A DNA stretch of 64,000 nucleotides from Phoma sp. XZ068. Lineage: Eukaryota > Ascomycota > Dothideomycetes > Pleosporales > Didymellaceae. The notes beneath the pieces were generated by a model. The model had not been told where the DNA came from and did not search any database. It saw nothing but the letters and a program-made list of their open reading frames with translations. Made by a program: the position numbers and the translations under genes. Positions 1 to 9,433 of this stretch are shown piece after piece. Where the stretch lies: the NCBI GenBank assembly GCA_004835665.1, contig RBKR01000019.1, positions 434,001-498,000 on the forward strand, in the 5' to 3' direction. Position 1 is the stretch's first letter; every line of letters starts with the position of its first letter.

Positions 1-1092
1 GATTTCGGGTTTATAGATGTTGACCTGCGTGCCGTAGCCTACGGCTGTCAGGTTGCGGTCCGAGATGGAGAGCGAGGTGCCGGGGACGCGCAGGTGGTGA
101 GTGTGGATTTCTTTGAACATGCGAATATCCCAAACGGACATGCGACGGTCTTGCGATGTGCTGACCATATATGTGCCAGATTTGTCAACAGCGAGACTAC
201 GGACAGGGCCGTGGTGAGGGAGGAGCTTGACGAGAGGAGACGCGCTGTTGGGCGACCATAGGGTGACTAGGCCCTTTTGGTGTCCGACATGCAAAATGGC
301 GTTGTGTGGGTTTTGTACAAACGCGGTCGGCGGTCCGAGTTTTGTGTATAGCTCTCCTAGCGATTGCCCGGTTGAGACGTCTGTGTATCGTATGATACCG
401 GCTGTCGATATCGAGGAGAGGAGGAAGTGGTATGGTAAGTACTCGAGGTGTGTAGCTTCGACGTGGTTTTTGAGCTGATGTATTTCCACGCCATCGCCAC
501 CGTAGATGTATACGCACTTCTTCTGCGCGACTGCGAAATTCTTCTGGTTGCTGACATGGAGCCATCGTGCGTCTCGTACTGTTTCGTTCAGTTGCAGTTC
601 GCAGCCCAGCTTTCCGTCTCTCCAGTCAAAGGTCGCAACATGTCCTTTTCTCCCAGCAATCAAAAGATCGCGCCCATTCCTGCTGTACTCGCACACATCG
701 TAAGGTCCCAGTCCATCCAGTCGCAGCTCGAAGCCCTTCTTTGCTGTTTCGGTGCCAACTGCGGCCTTGATCTCGTCCTGTCGAACTTTGTATGTCCTTT
801 CCAGATCATGCTCTGTCTCTAATAACCCTTCATTGTTCTCCAGCAGGATTTCAACATTCTTTGCCTCTATCGCTGCCTGCTTGTTCTTGTTCTCCAGTAA
901 TCGCAAATTTGACCTTAGCTTCTTGTCCTTTACAGACTTCGGTCTGATCCTGTCGCCCCTTCCATATTGTTTCGTTGCTTCTTCGGTAAATCGTGCGACT
1001 GCTCGAGCGTCTTCATCGTCTATGAGCGCGCTCTTTTGCGATTTGCGCTGGACTTCGGTGGATTTGGGCTTCGGTCCTCGATCGGTAGCCAT
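1..1092 (-). CDS. UTP7: U3 snoRNP / SSU processome WD40 protein Utp7 (WDR46), 3' part outside window
   Basis: This is the N-terminal 364 codons of a nucleolar WD40 protein of the small-subunit processome, which is needed for 18S rRNA maturation. The frame is open from the ATG at 1090-1092 to the window edge, so the C-terminus is missing. A basic, Lys/Arg-rich N-terminal segment (residues 1-110) is followed by the family's signature stretch beginning LDGLGPYDVCEYSRNGR (about 128 on), then HVATFDWRDGKL, CVYIYGGDGVEIHQLKNH and LEYLPYHFLL. These match the Utp7/WDR46 family closely, and later blades include SQDRRMSVWDIRMFKE. No intron is needed. The gene points leftward, away from the unknown gene at 2109. 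I am confident of the family; the symbol follows the yeast orthologue. Confidence 0.9.
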   Translation of the reverse strand, partial: MATDRGPKPKSTEVQRKSQKSALIDDEDARAVARFTEEATKQYGRGDRIRPKSVKDKKLRSNLRLLENKNKQAAIEAKNVEILLENNEGLLETEHDLERTYKVRQDEIKAAVGTETAKKGFELRLDGLGPYDVCEYSRNGRDLLIAGRKGHVATFDWRDGKLGCELQLNETVRDARWLHVSNQKNFAVAQKKCVYIYGGDGVEIHQLKNHVEATHLEYLPYHFLLSSISTAGIIRYTDVSTGQSLGELYTKLGPPTAFVQNPHNAILHVGHQKGLVTLWSPNSASPLVKLLPHHGPVRSLAVDKSGTYMVSTSQDRRMSVWDIRMFKEIHTHHLRVPGTSLSISDRNLTAVGYGTQVNIYKPEI

Positions 1093-2108
1093 GTTGGCGG
1101 CCGCAAAAAGCAATCAATCTACTGTCAATTGGGATTTATGCTGAGAGCCGAGAATCCACACCACAGAAGAATCGCGGGGGTCAAAACGAGTGTCGCGCAA
1201 ATGAGCTTGTGTTCGCCGCGACATCCTTCAAATTAATTTCTGCCGCGGTCCACCCCGCTCACCGCTTTCACAGCGAACTCTTGGCGGCGCTAGCCCTAGA
1301 TCAGAGCACTACCACGAGCTTTAGTCAACACTCATCACAATTCTATCACTGGTCCTCACCTCCGACATTAAGCGGACTGCTGTTCATTCAGATAAAGACT
1401 TGAACGTTTCTGCACTTTGCATGCATCATCAGAACCAAATGAGCACAAGGCTGAGATCGGTTGATCAATTCAGTATGCACGCATCGTGCGGGGCACGACC
1501 ATAGTATGCTGGTGACCCTCCAAAAACTATACCAAAGGAGAGTTAGCAAGAAGAACGCTTGAGGTTGCTACATTGACATAAAGTAGAACGGATGTGTTGA
1601 CTGACTGGCCATACTAATCATGTGCAAAACGACGACTGACTTCACGCAGTTTGTTCTGCAGCGTAAGACCAGCAACTGCGTTGACTTAGCATTGCGTATA
1701 AAAAAGTCCACCCCTCTCTCTTAATTGACTCGTTTGCTGGTAACAGGGTAAAGAGAAGCCCTGCGACCACTGCATCCAATCCTGAATACGGACTTAGCCT
1801 CACAGGGACCGGTCAGAACAGCGAATGGATGCTCATGAGCTACATTATGGGCACCAATACTAGTAGTTCCTTGTAGGGCATCTGCTGTATTTTTGCCAAA
1901 ATCTATTTTGACCATCATAGCCCTCCTCTCTTCTGCTTCGCAGCTCTTTGGACAACAATCGACAACCAGGAACTCTACATCGCAGATATTGCCAGCAATC
2001 ACATCGCCGCACCACATTACGAGCACAGGACACTGCTTGCGCCCTATTTACGCTGCTGAAGATCGCCCTTCATCGTACTACGAGTGACCCTAGTCATTAC
2101 AGATAGCA
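1093..2108. other. Intergenic region between UTP7 and the unknown gene at 2109
   Basis: This divergent spacer must hold the UTP7 promoter and the leader of the gene at 2109. A TATAAAAAA run lies at 1697-1705, about 410 bases before the downstream ATG. Short open frames on both strands show no recognisable protein character and are treated as chance. Confidence 0.5.
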
Positions 2109-3230
2109 ATGGAGAGGCTACGTTCCGGTGGAACACCTGTTTGGCCGCCATCGCATGGAGACCTACGTCAAAAGTCTCAAAATCGCCCGTATCAGCACGT
2201 TCCCTCTATGGCAAATCGGTCAATGACGAATCACTCTCCTTCGGCGTCCGCTAGAGTATATTCTGAAGAAACCCTCGTCAGTTCAGCATCGAGGTCACCA
2301 AGACGTTTGAGGTCTTCGAGGCTCTCAACACCATTCGCCCAATCCCTTGCGACTCGATCAGTGCAAGACCTTGCTTCCACAAATGTTGAGCAATATCATG
2401 AAGAAAACCTCATCACGGTTGAAGAACGCAGGACAGCGCATCGCGTCCGGCGCTTCCTTCTCTGGAATCTTGTGTTTACTTACGAGATACACCCGGATCT
2501 CTTCAAGTACTACCTCATCGACGACGAGGTCTCCGGCTCATACGACCTTGAAGAAGCTGACGTCAACGACATGTACTTGCTTGGACAATGCCTGCAACGT
2601 GCTTGTGACAGAGTACATCAAAACCAGCTCAGCTTGCTTGTAGCGGAAGATCGCTCAAGGATTACCGACGAAGTCCTCAAACCAGCAAAAGTTCTCAATA
2701 TTGAACCAGAGTACCTCTGTGAACAACTCATGTCGTTCCCCAAGCACCAATTCAAGCCCGAGAAGCGACATAAAACGCTTCTCTATACGGGCTCAAAGAA
2801 GAAAAACATTGTTTTCGGTCCACTCAGATGGGGTAGCGAGGAAGTACAGACTCATCTTGCGCAATGTCTTGTCTCAGACGACTACATTGTCTCGGAAATA
2901 GCACCGACAGAAACACTACAAGTTATGATTGGCACAGTCATCTCCGAATTCAGCAACAGACATTGCAAAAAGATTTGCATGGGCAGTGTGGAAAGGAAAA
3001 TTCATTTCCAGGAAACCACCCGTCGACTACTGCAGGCAGTCAGGCTCCGGAACCAGATTAGGGATTGGTCGTCGCAGGTGCCACTACGTCACAGGTCAAG
3101 CTCTGCTTCCGCGTATCAGCAATTTGCGTACCAGAACCTGCAAACTTCATTCAATGCGCAAACCTCCACACTGCAGGAAGAGGATGAGGACACAGAGGCT
3201 GGCAATTTCGAGCCGACTCGAACCTCCTAA
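2109..3230 (+). CDS. Hypothetical protein, 373 residues
   Basis: This is an uninterrupted frame of 373 codons whose product I do not recognise. The first 100 residues are Ser/Arg/Pro-rich and probably disordered. A folded-looking middle region (about 105-330) starts with VEERRTAHRVRRFLLW and has alternating helical and hydrophobic stretches, including LIDDEVSGSYDLEEADVND. The C-terminus is acidic. There is no signal peptide, membrane segment or clear motif. The ATG at 2109 is the first in the frame and follows a leader with stops in all frames. The length, amphipathic pattern and absence of low complexity in the middle support a real gene, but no function can be assigned. The gene is followed by 2.3 kb without a convincing gene. 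Confidence 0.6.
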   Translation: MERLRSGGTPVWPPSHGDLRQKSQNRPYQHVPSMANRSMTNHSPSASARVYSEETLVSSASRSPRRLRSSRLSTPFAQSLATRSVQDLASTNVEQYHEENLITVEERRTAHRVRRFLLWNLVFTYEIHPDLFKYYLIDDEVSGSYDLEEADVNDMYLLGQCLQRACDRVHQNQLSLLVAEDRSRITDEVLKPAKVLNIEPEYLCEQLMSFPKHQFKPEKRHKTLLYTGSKKKNIVFGPLRWGSEEVQTHLAQCLVSDDYIVSEIAPTETLQVMIGTVISEFSNRHCKKICMGSVERKIHFQETTRRLLQAVRLRNQIRDWSSQVPLRHRSSSASAYQQFAYQNLQTSFNAQTSTLQEEDEDTEAGNFEPTRTS

Positions 3231-5193
3231 CGCCTCCACCAAAAGGGCCATCTTCATACTTCATTGTCTATGTGCATAAATGGGATGCAGTGGCAATCGC
3301 TGAAGCTAAATTCTTATCTTGTGACCTCCTTTTGAAACACTTTCGCGTTTCGTCAAAGCTGGGGCCTGGGGCCCCACCAACACAACTCGTTTTGTGTAGA
3401 TAGACCTGTAGGTTTTCGGACGGTTTTCGGCTGTGGTCTGAGATGGTTCGACATACCAATACTCTTCATAGTGTCCGCAATTATGCAGGGGTTTACAATT
3501 TTTCTCGACTTGCCATTCATGTTTCATGGATTTGGCTGCTTCCACCCGTTTTCCTTCGCAACGCAAATTACCACCGTGCTCCATCACTCATTTCAGTGCC
3601 AACACAGGGACAGGTGGTACTTTAATAGTCAAATGTAATACATTTCATTGCCTACTGCCTGTATGAGGTCATGGACACCAAGCAACGAGACGTTCTGACT
3701 GTAACGGAGGCCTGCTTCTGAGACTGGGCTGCCATCGGTACACAGTATCGTCAAAGATTGCAAAAAAGGCCTTGTAATCAAGCCTGCTTCGCCCGCATGC
3801 TAGCGTTGGCAGCCTGATCACCCATTCTATGCTCCGTGATCCGAGCTTAGCGAATGTCAAAGTTTTACTCTCCCAATTGCTCTTCAAGATATAGTAGACA
3901 CGAGTCCAAAGTTGAGAAAGACACCTTGTACTTTATCTTTTCCATCTGGTGAGACAGTTTGAAGACGATGATGCACTTCAAGCGAGATCAAGGAGAACAT
4001 CTAGCACCTTGTGAATGCTCCCAAGAGTGTTATGCATCGCCGATCTGCAGTATGGTTTTATGCATACGCATGTAGCTATGTCTGTCGGGTGCACGTATCT
4101 TGCCAGAGCTGAGAAGTAGCACCAGTTGCATGAGAGAATCCGCTGTATACGAGAATAAGTTGCATGTTGGACGCCTTCGCGTCATTGTACGAATTTTTGT
4201 CCAAACTAAACGTAATGTATGCGAGCTGAGGATCATCGCGTGGCGTTGGCTAACATATCTGTTTTAGATGCTGTCAAAGATAGGTCTAGAATGACATTCA
4301 CGCGAAGCGTCCATATGTTATTTGAACCATGTGTCAGTGACCTTGATTACAGTGAGGCTAGAAGAGCAGTTCATTTTCACTCAATGTTATGCCATTCGTA
4401 CCTAGGTACTCAGTAAACACAACGGCATACATTGAGGCAAGGGAACGCCATGTACCACCAGAGATCCGGCTTTGTCCACATATACTGCTTTGAAGATATA
4501 TCGCGACAGAGCTTCCGGGCTATCACTATGGCCAAGGGTCTATCCTTTGAAACCCACGGAGGGTCGCAATCTCAAAAGGCTACGCGATACGCCAAATGTG
4601 TGGGTGCATTCGTGCAGATCAATAGGGAGACGGTTGGACAAGAGTCACGAGGTCGTATTTAGCACGCGGCGGCAAGGCACAGCATCGCTTCTTTGGCCAC
4701 GTTTGAGGTCTTGGAAATGCTGTGGAAACGGAGATGAACGATGTTGAGATCATGAGTACTACCCCCAAGTCATAATTAAGTAACGATATCTCAGTAGCCT
4801 CGCCCTTGGTGCCTCCTAAGACAGATGTAAATGACTAGACTTGTGGTTGTCTTCGGACCTACGGTGTGCTGCTCAGTGCTAAGTCACCCGCCTCACCAGA
4901 AGCATAGCATCACCACCATCATATAGCGCAATGTTTGCCTCCCGCCCAGTCAAGTTTTCAATTTCGCTGCTAGAAGGGACTTAGAGCGAGGGCCGATGCA
5001 GAACAAGCTCGCGGTTTCCTCACTGACGAACGTGTAGTTTTCGGTGGCAGTTAAAGCTATGTAACGTGGGAAAGCTGGGCTTGCCGATGAATCGGTGCGG
5101 GTGAGGTGTCATATGCCAGGTGCTCAATGGCTAGCCAGATCAATAATTTTCATTCATGGTAGCATTTCGTTACCGGAAGGAGAGGATAAGACC

Positions 5194-5213
5194 TGTCGTG
5201 TCGTGTCGTGTCC
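5194..5213. repeat. Short pentanucleotide tandem repeat (TGTCG)
   Basis: Three exact TGTCG units are followed by a fourth imperfect unit (TGTCC). It is a microsatellite-like array with no evident function. Confidence 0.7.
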
Positions 5214-5382
5214 AAACACTCGGTACGCTAATGGATGTTAGGAATGGATCGCCCCGCTTGCAGCTGCTACTCAGGCTGTCAACGTTAAGTGCCTACACCA
5301 CGAGCCGCTATAAGTATGAAGAAACGACAACACACATCCAGATGACCAGTCTGCCTGGCACAATCAGGCTGCCATGTTGTGG

Positions 5383-5428
5383 GTAAGTGCTTGTGGGCGC
5401 CGCAAATGGCCTGACCGAAGCGGCACAG
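5383..5428 (+). other. Probable 46-nt spliceosomal intron in a leader or small transcript
   Basis: A GTAAGT donor at 5383, a CTGACC branch-like sequence at 5411-5416 and a CACAG acceptor ending at 5428 match the intron style of the verified genes in this window. If translated, splicing would join a frame from 5156 to a stop at 5514-5516, giving 104 unrecognised residues. A simpler reading is an intron in the 5' leader of the gene starting at 5578. Either way it indicates a plus-strand transcript beginning before 5383. Confidence 0.4.
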
Positions 5429-5577
5429 CCCGTCAAGGCGCTGGAGCCTACGCAATGCCCTCAAGGACAGTAGCATGAGCAGGCTTGCACCGTACGACTT
5501 ATGTCTACAAGTATAGATTGTTGCGCGCGTTTGCAATATGCGACACCCGTGGACGCCACCAAGAGCAATATTCAACA

Positions 5578-6312
5578 ATGGCCCTACTCAAACGCCAACG
5601 AAACAGCTCTGAGTATGATGGTCGCGGACAGAAGAGACCATGCAACAACTGTTTCTCTTCGAACTTCGTTCAAGATAAACAAGCACCCGAGTTTCAGATT
5701 TCAACGAGACCATCCAAGCAAGCACCTAATGTGTTGCCAAAGCGTTGCATTCACAAGATTGTGACTGCATGCAATCTGTCACAGACCGCATGCTGTGCCT
5801 GCCTTGATGCGCGCCCAGACGGGTTCAACTTTGTGCGCTACATGGATGGACACGCTTGGGGTTTGACGGAACATCGCTGGCAGTACTATTGTTCTGACTG
5901 TCAAGGTAAGGCTTCGTCTTACATTTGGTATAGTCTGAATTGACCTGGCGTAGAATACTGGGACAAGCAGGATAACCTAGGCAGTCGTCATCGCAGACCG
6001 CTGGGTGTGCCGAAAGCCAAGGACAACGTGCCAGATGTAATCAGGGTCAGCTACGGGGCCGGGGACATCAACATTACCCGCTCTGTGGATTTGACACTGG
6101 ACAAGTTGACGGCCGAAGTTGCACAAGTGATGCGGTGCAATCTAACCCAGCTCATGGTGAGCGATATTGTTATGTACAAGGGGCGAGCGGTACCTGACAT
6201 GTCCGACGACGACGCCCTGACATTGTGCGCTACGCACGTTAAGTTCAAATGTGTCACCAGTGTGGAGTCCGAAAACGAAGAGATGGAGGGTGTGCAGTAT
6301 GATCAAGCATAA
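5578..6312 (+). CDS. Hypothetical cysteine-rich protein with a ubiquitin-like C-terminal half (one intron)
   Basis: Two exons, 5578-5905 and 5954-6312, flank a 48-nt intron with GTAAGG donor and GTAG acceptor and encode 228 residues. Splicing joins SDCQ to EYWDKQD in phase. The N-terminal half has paired cysteines (CNNC near residue 22, CCAC near 72, CSDC near 107) that could bind zinc. The C-terminal half (about 128-215) starts DVIRVSYGAGDINITR. It has the strand-strand-helix-strand layout of a ubiquitin-like fold, and its MYKGRAVPDMSD recalls the ubiquitin segment before the last strands. This fold assignment is inference from pattern only. The protein is not a recognised family. It lies 1.2 kb upstream of two other cysteine-rich unknown genes on the same strand. 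Confidence 0.6.
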
Positions 6313-7542
6313 TGTCGCGACTCGGGGGTGCGTTCGTTTATGTATGGTGTTTCCTTGTTCGACTTTTGTGTTCTTGTCAGCAGCATTGCATGACCAGATT
6401 ACGACTCAGGATGCAACAATCTTACTCAAAACGCCAAACTGGCTTCCACGCGGATTGCGAAAGTGTATGCACGAGGCAAGTGTATCATGAATACCAGGGT
6501 CTGGTGCCACCCAATCGACATGTGAATTGGCCGAAGTCGCACAAAGTTTCGGCGACGAAAAATCATTTTTTCGCATGTCGACTGCAACTTAAATTGTAAA
6601 TTTTGGTCGCTGTACCTTTAGAGTAAATCGCGTAAAGGAGTGAAGAGGAGATATGGTTCCTGTCCTCCTCAAGAGGCTGTGTGTTGCCAATCTTAATGGG
6701 CGGACCAGGTCCTGTCCGGGGTGTGACTACATCATCGAGGGACGATCATTAGGTCTCGGTCACTTCACAAGCCTCAAGGAATGACACTGACTAACTCATA
6801 GCGAATCAGACCGCCAGCAGCTCCGTTCAGCACCTTGACATGGTGGTGAGGTCTCCGGCAGGCCGCTTCGTATCGGACATGACCGCAAACTTCGGTGGCG
6901 GCGAGTGAGGACGCGAGGTTGGGCTGGTCAGTGTCTCTCTAACCAGCTGTTACTTTTGGTGTCCCGCTTTGACCTTGCCAATCTGTCGGATTTGTTGCCG
7001 TGATTCGCGGAGGATCAGCCTCGAGGTGATCATAGCTTTGTCTATTCGCATCACGAGCGCAGAAGCCATTGAATGCTCCCTCGAGAAACAGCCCAAGAGG
7101 ACATGACAGAGTCGCGCATCGATCATCTAGGCGTTTCACACACCACATCGGCGTACGTTGAACCAATATGTCGGACCACGCATGCGCCAAGGAAAAGCTT
7201 CTTTCCATGTGTTTGTGGCTGTTATACGTCAGACGGTATAGTATTGGCTGGCTCCGACTTTACAGGAAATGTGGGCTCCGCTTTTGTCACCTTCGTACCT
7301 GGACTTCTGCTCTTCTCTTCCCCTCATTTACGACACAGAGAAGGCACTGTGACACCAGAGCGGACTTGCTTCCATCAAAGACGACATGCTTCCTCACCAA
7401 CAAAACCTGCTTCGGCCTTCTGAGCCTCAGAAAACTTGACAGCTCATTACGTGGCTGCCAATGCATTGACGTGAGCTCACGGCAAAGAGTGGAGCGTGTC
7501 CAAACCAGCTGAGCCCAGACATCCGAGCTTCGTTACCATCCT
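6313..7542. other. Spacer between cysteine-rich genes, with one possible small gene
   Basis: Apart from the possible spliced small gene at 6653-6908, I see only short frames without protein character. Confidence 0.45.
6653..6908 (+). CDS. Possible small spliced gene, 68 residues, unknown
   Basis: Exons 6653-6752 and 6802-6908 keep phase across a 49-nt intron. Its 3' end is strong (CTGACTAAC branch, CATAG acceptor) but its donor is weak (GTCTCG). The product would contain a CPGC motif and end in SPAGRFVSDMTANFGGGE. I do not recognise it. The branch-acceptor pair and the coding look of the second exon are the only support, so it may equally be a relic of a larger gene. Confidence 0.28.
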
Positions 7543-8070
7543 ATGTCTTCAGCTACTGGGCTATATTTCAGGCCTCCACCAATCGTTGAGTGTATCTCGC
7601 AAGGCAGCTGTCTCGGCATTGGGCGGAAAGTCTTCAACCCTCATCGGATCTGCACCAACTGTCTTACTCGACACGACCCTCAACAGCTACGTATCTGGGC
7701 AAATAATAATCGTACAGCACTCGATATCGTCGACGAAGAGATCCGTCGCAAGCATTCTGTCAAGCAGAACATTGAGGCTCACGGTCGCTATCTCTGCGCC
7801 TTTGAAGACCCGGATTTCCAGTACTGTAGGTGGCGGCGACGTGACCTGAACCTTCGAGGGACAAGCCTTGTCTGCAAAGTCGTCCATAGAAAGGGAGCAG
7901 CTTGTCCACGGTGTTGGAGGAGGCATCTTCAGAAAATTGGTGTCATACAATACTTCACACCAAGTGGCTTATGTCATGAAGAGGCGGACAAGGTCGTGTC
8001 GTCGAGGTCGGTAGGATTGGAGGAAGAAGAGGACGACGATGTAGAAGGCTACAACGAGATCCTAGATTGA
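7543..8070 (+). CDS. Hypothetical cysteine-rich protein, first of a tandem paralogous pair
   Basis: This frame encodes 175 residues of an unrecognised cysteine-rich protein. A PPP motif precedes cysteines ending in CTNC (near residue 38). A second block (about 84-127) reads LCAFEDPDFQYCRWRRRD, then a cysteine, HRKGAACPRCWRR. The tail is very acidic (EEEEDDD). The same order of motifs (CxxC; LCA-x2-DP-x7-WRR; C-x10-C-x2-C) occurs in the next gene, so the two are paralogues. Invariant paired cysteines suggest zinc binding, which is inference. The stop at 8068-8070 is followed, in the same frame, by the first ATG of the next gene only 21 bases later. The two frames may be one ancestral gene. The ATG at 7543 is the first in frame but an upstream exon is possible. 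Confidence 0.6.
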   Translation: MSSATGLYFRPPPIVECISQGSCLGIGRKVFNPHRICTNCLTRHDPQQLRIWANNNRTALDIVDEEIRRKHSVKQNIEAHGRYLCAFEDPDFQYCRWRRRDLNLRGTSLVCKVVHRKGAACPRCWRRHLQKIGVIQYFTPSGLCHEEADKVVSSRSVGLEEEEDDDVEGYNEILD

Positions 8071-8091
8071 AGTAGAAAGACCGTTATCTGG

Positions 8092-8837
8092 ATGGTAGGT
8101 ACTCCCCATCCTCCGCTGTCTATCGCTAATGGGAAGGCATGTAGTCGGAGGCCGATCTCCCACCAAGTATGCTTGGTCCACCACCGAAGCCGCATTGCGC
8201 TTTTGGAGCTGCCTGCAACTCTAGTCCAGAAGGACAAGAAAGAGGTCCAGACATCTGCGCCTGGTGTAAGAACATGAGCTTCGATGCTCTGTACGAGCAG
8301 GCATCGTCTAATAATTACCGACGGCATCTCAATCGCCTCATTGATGCTCACATGCACCAGCTTGAGCATGACAGCAACGAACGCATCAGTAAAGGATGGT
8401 CCCACCTCTGCGCATGTAAGGATCCAGAATATCGTTTCGACGCGTGGCGGCGCAGTTTCAATCCTAAAGACGCACGACGGTGTGGCACAGTGCACTACCG
8501 CGGTCAACTTTGCACGCGCTGCTACCAAAAAGCCCAGGAGCAGGGTTGCTCTTGGCTCGCAGAGTTCGATGGAGATAGACTCGGATTCCCATGCGTATTC
8601 GAGGATCCGCGACTCAACAGACCAGTTGATCGCAACTGGAGAACAGGCCCACTGGATGAACAAGGAGACCCAGATCCACACTGGGAGAAGGACCCACGGA
8701 GGCACGGTCGATGTGGTAGGAGGAGGGAAAGAAATAGCCTGTGCCAGCGATGCTTCAACCGCATGTGTGAGATCAGAGGGTTTGGAAGATACTTTGATCC
8801 TGAATGGGGCACGCTACGCCCGAGTCTCGGACTCTGA
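8092..8837 (+). CDS. Hypothetical cysteine-rich protein with two repeats of the shared module, second of the tandem pair
   Basis: My model is an ATG-only first exon (8092-8094), a 50-nt intron (GTAGGT donor, GCTAAT branch, GTAG acceptor, 8095-8144) and exon 8145-8837, giving 231 residues starting MSEADLPPSMLGPPPKP. An unspliced alternative starts at 8169. Two copies of a module are visible. The first contains LCACKDPEYRFDAWRRSF followed by RRCGTVHYRGQLCTRC. The second contains PCVFEDPRLN, then GRCGRRRERNSLCQRC. The preceding gene has one such copy. An N-terminal CAFGAAC and CAWC complete the pattern. Zinc binding is likely but unproven, and I know no named family with this arrangement. Splicing from a donor at 8041 (GTAGAA) to 8145 would instead fuse this exon in frame to the preceding gene. 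Confidence 0.6.
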
Positions 8838-9433
8838 CGATGTTGATGGACGATAGCTCCGAGCCGGTGTTTGTACGCTTGAGAATGACAAGCAAAGATA
8901 TAGAGCATCCCACGGGTGGGACAAAGACGAAGACCATAGACAAACCCTTTTCATAGCCAGCTTAACATCCATCAAATCGCATAGTGCTAGAATTCTACTC
9001 CGATATTTCAGATCCTGTCCAAAACTTCATGATCACGCATCGAAAGTGACGTCAGAGGGCTACGATGACCTGGGAACACTCTTGAAGTGAAAATCCTGCA
9101 GTTTGAATCAATCATTACACGTACATGAGAGCGAGTAATGCAGCAGCATACTCGGATAGACAGTAAAGGTTGGTGTGGCTGCGCTGTCAAAGGGATGACA
9201 GTCGATGCGTGGCAGAATGAGGCTAGCGCGGGGCTCGATTCGAACGCCTCCGACTCTCCGCCTTCGGCATCAATAAATATGAATGGACGAGTCACCGCAA
9301 CCCTGCAACACCAATTTCTCCGACAACCCTCACTATCCGAACGTGACTCACGTTTGTCTGCACCCTATAGAGGCCAATTCGCCTGCACGGCTTGCTAGAC
9401 AAGTTTTCCCTCATACTCGAACCACAGCCCACA
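8838..9433. other. Promoter region of the tryptophan synthase gene
   Basis: No gene is visible. The right end carries a TGACTCA site listed separately and a pyrimidine-rich leader before the ATG at 9434. Confidence 0.5.
9344..9350 (+). promoter_or_regulatory. TGACTCA site, Gcn4/CPC1-type general amino acid control element
   Basis: A perfect 7-base TGACTCA lies 84 bases upstream of the tryptophan synthase start codon. This is the consensus for the bZIP activator Gcn4/CPC1/CpcA, which induces amino-acid biosynthetic genes including TRP genes in fungi. The position and the gene's role make it credible. Confidence 0.6.

Larger units (their letters stand above)
3231..5577. other. 2.3-kb stretch without a convincing gene
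   Basis: Only short frames occur here and none resembles a known protein. The region contains the TGTCG pentanucleotide repeat at 5194-5213 and a canonical-looking 46-nt intron at 5383-5428, listed separately. Its right end is probably the promoter and leader of the cysteine-rich gene at 5578. Confidence 0.5.

Noticed and set aside
1721..2026. 101-codon minus-strand frame
   Set aside because: No protein features; it overlaps the probable leader of the gene at 2109.
9225..9265. GTTCGAATC B-box-like sequence on the minus strand
   Set aside because: Flanking bases do not form a T stem or a cloverleaf.
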